A program made the position numbers and the translations under genes. Below are positions 59,858 to 64,000 of a DNA stretch of 64,000 nucleotides, piece after piece. Below the pieces are notes generated by a model that was not told the DNA's origin, did not search any database, and saw only the letters and a program-made list of their open reading frames with translations. Origin of the DNA: Pyricularia pennisetigena (taxonomy: Eukaryota; Ascomycota; Sordariomycetes; Magnaporthales; Pyriculariaceae); contig NC_043741.1 of the NCBI RefSeq assembly GCF_004337985.1, positions 1,151,770 to 1,215,769 on the forward strand. The letters are read 5' to 3'. Within the stretch, counting starts at the first letter, position 1; each line of letters starts with the position of its first letter.

Positions 59858-62255
59858 ATGTGCGGTGTATCTGCGCTCCTTGTAGGCCATTTTTTTGAAC
59901 CCCTCCCCCTCCAAAAGATTAAAAAAAAAAAAAAAAAAAAAAGGCCCATGTTACTTTTGCCGACGCGCCTCGCGCAAAAAGAGCGCGCCACAAGGCGCGG
60001 ATACCCAGCGAAAAGCAACTCAACGCTAACCTTTACCTTTCTTCGAGGGCATTTAGTTGGGCGACACAAAAGCCCAGTCGGCCGCCGTCGACCTGCACGA
60101 GTCTCTGTACTTTCTTCAGCACGTCAGTTACCCCCAGGGGGATCGGTCTGCTATCCCATGAACCTTTCGGTCGTTTGTGACAGAATGAAGGACGGTTCCT
60201 GCAGATGGCGGTCTTGTTTTCTTCAAGGTCTGAGAGGACGAGAACAGGTTCACTGACGCTGAGAATACACAGCGCGGGCAAGATGCTGCCGGTATCGCCG
60301 TCTGCCAAGGCGGCAGGGTGTACCAGTGCAAGGGCAACGGCATGGCCGCCAAGGTGTTTGACGAGGGCCGAAAGACGGCCGACTTGCCGGGCTTCATGGG
60401 CATCGCCCATCTGAGATACCCCACCGCTGGAACTTCATCGGCGTACGTGCTGCCACGTCTTTTGTTGCTCCCACCAAAAGAGGCCCAGCTCTCGAGGATG
60501 TTGGCGTTCCTGACACAACCGGCACCGTACACAGGTCCGAAGCCCAGCCTTTCTACGTGAACTCCCCCTTTGGTCTTTCCATGAGCGTCAACGGAAACCT
60601 TGTCAACAGCCCAGACCTCATCAGCTTCTTGGACCGTGAGGCTCGCCGCCACGTCAACACCGACTCGGATTCGGAACTGCTGTAGGTCTTGGAATGAAGT
60701 ATAGCTGCCGATCAGGGAGAGAAAATTTGCTGACTAGGTTGCTGCTGTACCCAGACTTAATGTCTTTGCCCATGCCCTTTACGAGCTTAACAAGGCCCGA
60801 GCAAACGTGGATGATGTGTTTACCGCTCTTCGCGAGGTTTATGCGAGATGCCGTGGTGCCTTTGCGTGCACGGCGATGATCGCAGGGTTTGGTATCCTGG
60901 GGTTCCGGTAATTTCTGCCTTGGCCTGAATCGTAATTGAAGCCTCTGGCACGAATGTTCTAACACCTTACACCTGACAGTGATCAGAACGGCATTCGCCC
61001 GCTTTGCCTAGGCTCCCGCCCGTCGGCGACTCTGGAGGGCGCCACAGACTACTTCCTGGCTTCCGAGTCGGTTTCTCTGACACAGTTGGGCTTCAGCAAC
61101 ATTGTGGACATTCTTCCCGGGCAGGCTGTGTTCATCCGCAAGAACGGTGCTCCCGAGTTTCGCCAGATCGTGGAGAGAGAGTCCTACACCCCAGACATCT
61201 TCGAGTTTGTATACTTTGCCAGGCCCGATAGCCACATTGATGGAGTGTCGGTACACCGCAGCCGGCAGAACATGGGCTTGAAGTTGGCCAAGAAGATGAA
61301 GGAGACGCTGAGCGAACAGGCCATCAAGGAGATTGACGTCAGTAAGTAATACCTCTGATTGTCTCGATCAACTCGACCCCAGCTAGACACTAATCTTGGC
61401 CTTTTTTTTGTTACAGTAATTCCGGTTCCTGAGGTGCGGATGCATTCCAGTCATTGCTAGCTTGTACTGGTGCCATTGCCCAGATGGACTACAATTGCTG
61501 ACTTAGCCTCGTGTGTTAGACAAGTAATACTTCGGCAGCTGTACTGGCTACAGAGCTGAACAAGCCCTTTTCCAACGCTTTCGTCAAGAACCGCTACGTT
61601 TACAGGACATTTATTCTTCCCGGCCAGCAGGCGCGGCAAAAGAGCGTCCGTCGCAAACTTTCACCGATCGCATCTGAGTTCAACGGCAAAGTTGTATGCC
61701 TAGTGGACGATTCGATTGTGAGGGGAACTACCTCGCGCGAGATTGTGCACATGGCGAGGGAGGCGGGTGCAACCAAGGTTTTTTTCGTTTCATGTAGTCC
61801 CGAAGTGACACATCCGCACGTCCACGGTATCGACCTTGCCGACCCGGCTGAGCTTATCGCTCATGGAAAGACGAGGGAGGAAGTCGCCTCGCTCATCGAT
61901 GCAGACGAGGTTGTGTACCAGTCTCTCGATGATCTCAAGGCTGCATGTTTTGATGCAGCCGGGCCCAACAACGATGTCAATGATTTTGAGGTCGGTGTCT
62001 TTTGTGGCAAGTACAAAACTGAAATCCCCGAAGGCTATTTCGAGCACCTCAGCCGCGTCCAGGGCGCGAAGAAGAAGGCCAAGGCTGTAGCAAATATTGC
62101 CAGCAGCGGGCCAACAAACGACAGTCGAAACGGACTAATGAGTCCTGAACATCGGGAAGACATTAGGTGAGTCCCTTGATCTTTTTTCGCTCGATCAGCA
62201 CAAGACCACGGCTGACTGTTTTGTAAGTCTTCACAACTTCGCAACCAAACCTTGA
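59858..62255 (+). CDS. ADE4: Amidophosphoribosyltransferase (purine synthesis, first step)
   Basis: Ade4/PurF makes 5-phosphoribosylamine from PRPP and glutamine, the committed step of de novo purine synthesis. Nine exons: 59858-59881, 60057-60122, 60273-60442, 60535-60681, 60755-60907, 60980-61341, 61417-61433, 61520-62166 and 62228-62255; the join gives 537 aa. It starts MCGVSALL, where Cys2 becomes the N-terminal nucleophile after Met removal. Glutaminase motifs [19 protein letters not shown] and SVNGNLVN follow, then [12 protein letters not shown]. The PRPP-binding motif [15 protein letters not shown] lies near residue 371. Exon 7 is only 17 nt. The last junction is a choice: splicing at 62167 gives the ending [11 protein letters not shown], while reading through ends at 62170 (DIR). 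Intron 1 holds a 22-nt A run. Regulation by purine levels is known for the family but not visible here. Confidence 0.95.
59921..59942 (+). repeat. Poly-A run (22 nt) inside ADE4 intron 1
   Basis: Uninterrupted A homopolymer about 40 nt after the intron donor. The exact length is doubtful. Confidence 0.9.
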
Positions 62256-62767
62256 AGGGTGTTGAATGAGTCGATGGGATGGGCTGGCTTCAAGGTTGGG
62301 TAATCACGGTTTGGCTTCCATGCATTCTTTGGGCAAATAACCCGGTCAAAATGGTAGTTACTTGTCATGGCGCACAGAAACTCCTAAATGATAGCCTCGC
62401 TATACGTTGGTCGTATAAGGGAGGTGCAGTGATGTATTTTTCTGCAGCGCACTTCAGCCAAGGGTTGCACGGTGAGCAGCGTATATGGTCAATCTGTTCT
62501 CAGTAAATAATTGGGCATGAGACCTGGAGAGAATGAGATATTCATGGTGATGGTAAAAAATACCGATAACATTGATGGCCCGGAGGCTATGTGAGATGCA
62601 AATTCACGGTAGTCCTTTATTGTCGTCGACGGCGCCAGTGCGTGATTGGGCCATGATTCAACCAGCGTTGCCATGACAAACTAAACGATACACTCTTTCT
62701 AACCAACCAATCAATTATACATTTACACATAGGCTGCCAACTCACACGCATATACGGGATTCAGCCC
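62256..62767. other. Convergent 3' intergenic region ADE4 / IND1
   Basis: About 510 bp between convergent genes, holding both 3' UTRs. Nothing else was recognised. Confidence 0.55.
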
Positions 62768-63955
62768 TCAAAGTCCAACCTTTGCGCCGGCCGCCTGGGC
62801 GATCTTGACAAACAAAGCGGCCCTCGAGCTCTCAGGCTCGGCCACAACGGTCGGGCGACCGCTCGCGGCATCGCCCGAGATGTTCGGGTGCAGGGGCAGA
62901 TCGGCGAGGAGCTCGATGCCGCGCTTGTCGCACACCTCCCTGACGATGCCCGACCCGGGCCCAAAGATGGGCGTCTCGCCGTGACAGTGCTGGCAGACAA
63001 ACGCGGACATGTTTTGCACGAGGCCGAGGATCGGCACCGACACCTTCTGGAACATGTCGATGCCCTTGACGGCGTCTTGCACTGCAAGGGTGTGCGGTGT
63101 GGTGATGATTATGGAGCCTGCGGGTTTTTGAGTTTGTGTAAGGGAGGTTAGTGGGGTGACGGGATTAGTTGGTGGTGTGTGTATATTCAAGGGGGGGTGT
63201 TGAGGTGTTGTTTCTTCTTTCTTTTTATATTCTTTCGGTCGATACATACCGTCAACAAAGATTTGCTGCGTAATGCTCAGCTGAGTGTCTCCGGTTCCAG
63301 GTGGGAGGTCCAGGACTAGCACGTCCAAACCGCCCCAGTCGACCTCGTGCAGGAGCTGCTGCAAGGCCTTCATGACCATCGGGCCGCGCCAGACCACTGC
63401 CGAATCCTCACCGACAAGGTAGCCCATGGACATAGTCTTGACGCCATAGTTGGAAAGGGGCAGTAGCTGGTTGTCTAGAAGCAAAGGAGCAAAGATCGTC
63501 CATCATCAGAGTCGTCCAAGTTCGAGCGGGAAATAGTCCGGCGCAAGGTGCGTTGGGATCAGTCAGCAGTAGACCTACTCTGCGACAACCGCGGCTCTTC
63601 GGACAGGTTGAACAAGGTGGGTATCGACGGGCCAAAGATGTCGGTGTCTAGGATTCCAGCACGGTGGCCAAGCCTGGCAAATGCAAGAGCAAGATTCGCT
63701 TTGGATCGTTTTTGTTTTCCATTATTCGGAAAGTAGTGTCAGCTTTGTATGGACTTTTCCCCATTCCTCGTCGCCTCGACTGCCAAGTGAAGAGAACGAC
63801 AAGCGGGAGCCGGCAACAAACGAACCAGCCACAGTGCTCTTCCCAACGCCCCCCTTTGCGGAAGATACGGCAATGACTTTCGTCACGTCTTTTATCCTCC
63901 GCTTCTGCGGGAGACCACGCTGCATTCGCGGTATGGTTCCCGTCCGAGGAAGCCC
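62768..63955 (-). CDS. IND1: Mitochondrial Fe-S P-loop protein Ind1/NUBPL (5' end off the right edge)
   Basis: Ind1 (NUBPL) is a Mrp/NBP35-family ATPase that delivers 4Fe-4S clusters to mitochondrial complex I. Visible exons on the minus strand: 63955-63826, 63698-63579, 63474-63250 and 63117-62768, all in phase. The first visible exon starts [20 protein letters not shown], typical just after the transit peptide of Ind1, then the deviant Walker [15 protein letters not shown]. Next come [36 protein letters not shown] and [15 protein letters not shown]. The Fe-S CxxC is in [13 protein letters not shown]. The end is GAKVGL. Cytosolic Nbp35/Cfd1 would differ at the N-terminus and around the CxxC. 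The start codon and targeting sequence should lie beyond base 64000; bases 63956-64000 are intron. Confidence 0.93.
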
Positions 63956-64000
63956 CTGAATTGACAGTCACGTGTCAGCTGCTTTGCACTGAATGTAGGA

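Noticed and set aside
62161..62170. ADE4 stop at 62168-62170 (ending REDIR)
   Set aside because: The bases form a good GTGAGT donor, and the downstream exon gives DISLHN, a more typical ending; kept as an alternative only.

Overview
The window is nuclear DNA of a filamentous ascomycete, most likely a Sordariomycete. The genes carry many short introns (about 50-270 nt) with GT..AG ends and CTAAC/CTGAC-like branch sites. They encode fungal versions of proteins such as Sld3, Trs65, a fused Nup98-Nup96 precursor and a beta-class carbonic anhydrase. I cannot name the genus from sequence alone. The assembly has one 100-N gap and a two-N scar beside a poly-C run; most intergenic spacers carry long A, T or C homopolymers.

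Left block (1-19.5 kb), housekeeping genes. CHD1 chromatin remodeller (minus strand, C-terminus off the left edge) lies divergent from RLI1/ABCE1 ribosome-recycling ATPase. Then come the replication initiator SLD3, convergent with the TRAPPII subunit TRS65, and TRS65 is divergent from the U1 snRNP splicing factor PRP40.

Middle block (19.5-36.5 kb), accessory in character. It holds a secreted Ala/Lys/Gly-rich protein of unknown function (four exons, signal peptide), a spacer of about 5 kb rich in homopolymers, an intron-containing tRNA-Val(AAC), a cytochrome P450, an intronless F-box protein, and an ornithine cyclodeaminase/mu-crystallin family enzyme with a low-complexity insert. The P450, F-box and cyclodeaminase genes are GC-rich in coding sequence. 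The N gap lies between the convergent F-box and cyclodeaminase genes.

Right block (36.5-64 kb), housekeeping again. In order: beta-carbonic anhydrase, ribosomal protein L8 (eL8), tRNA thiolase NCS6/CTU1, complex I subunit NDUFA1/MWFE (with a 4-nt microexon), a PHD-MYST histone acetyltransferase of the Sas3 type, epsin (ENT1/2), a NUP145-type Nup98-Nup96 precursor, the purine enzyme ADE4, and IND1/NUBPL, the complex I Fe-S assembly factor (5' end off the right edge).

Exon structures were built by hand. For every complete multi-exon gene, exon phases were added up and give one open frame from ATG to stop. No CRISPR array, rRNA gene, transposase or retroelement ORF was seen. The most interesting signals are the 4-nt exon in NDUFA1, an intron with an in-frame stop separating the Nup98 and Nup96 parts, repeated copies of an anticodon-stem strand inside the tRNA-Val intron, and the uncharacterised secreted Lys/Ala-rich protein.
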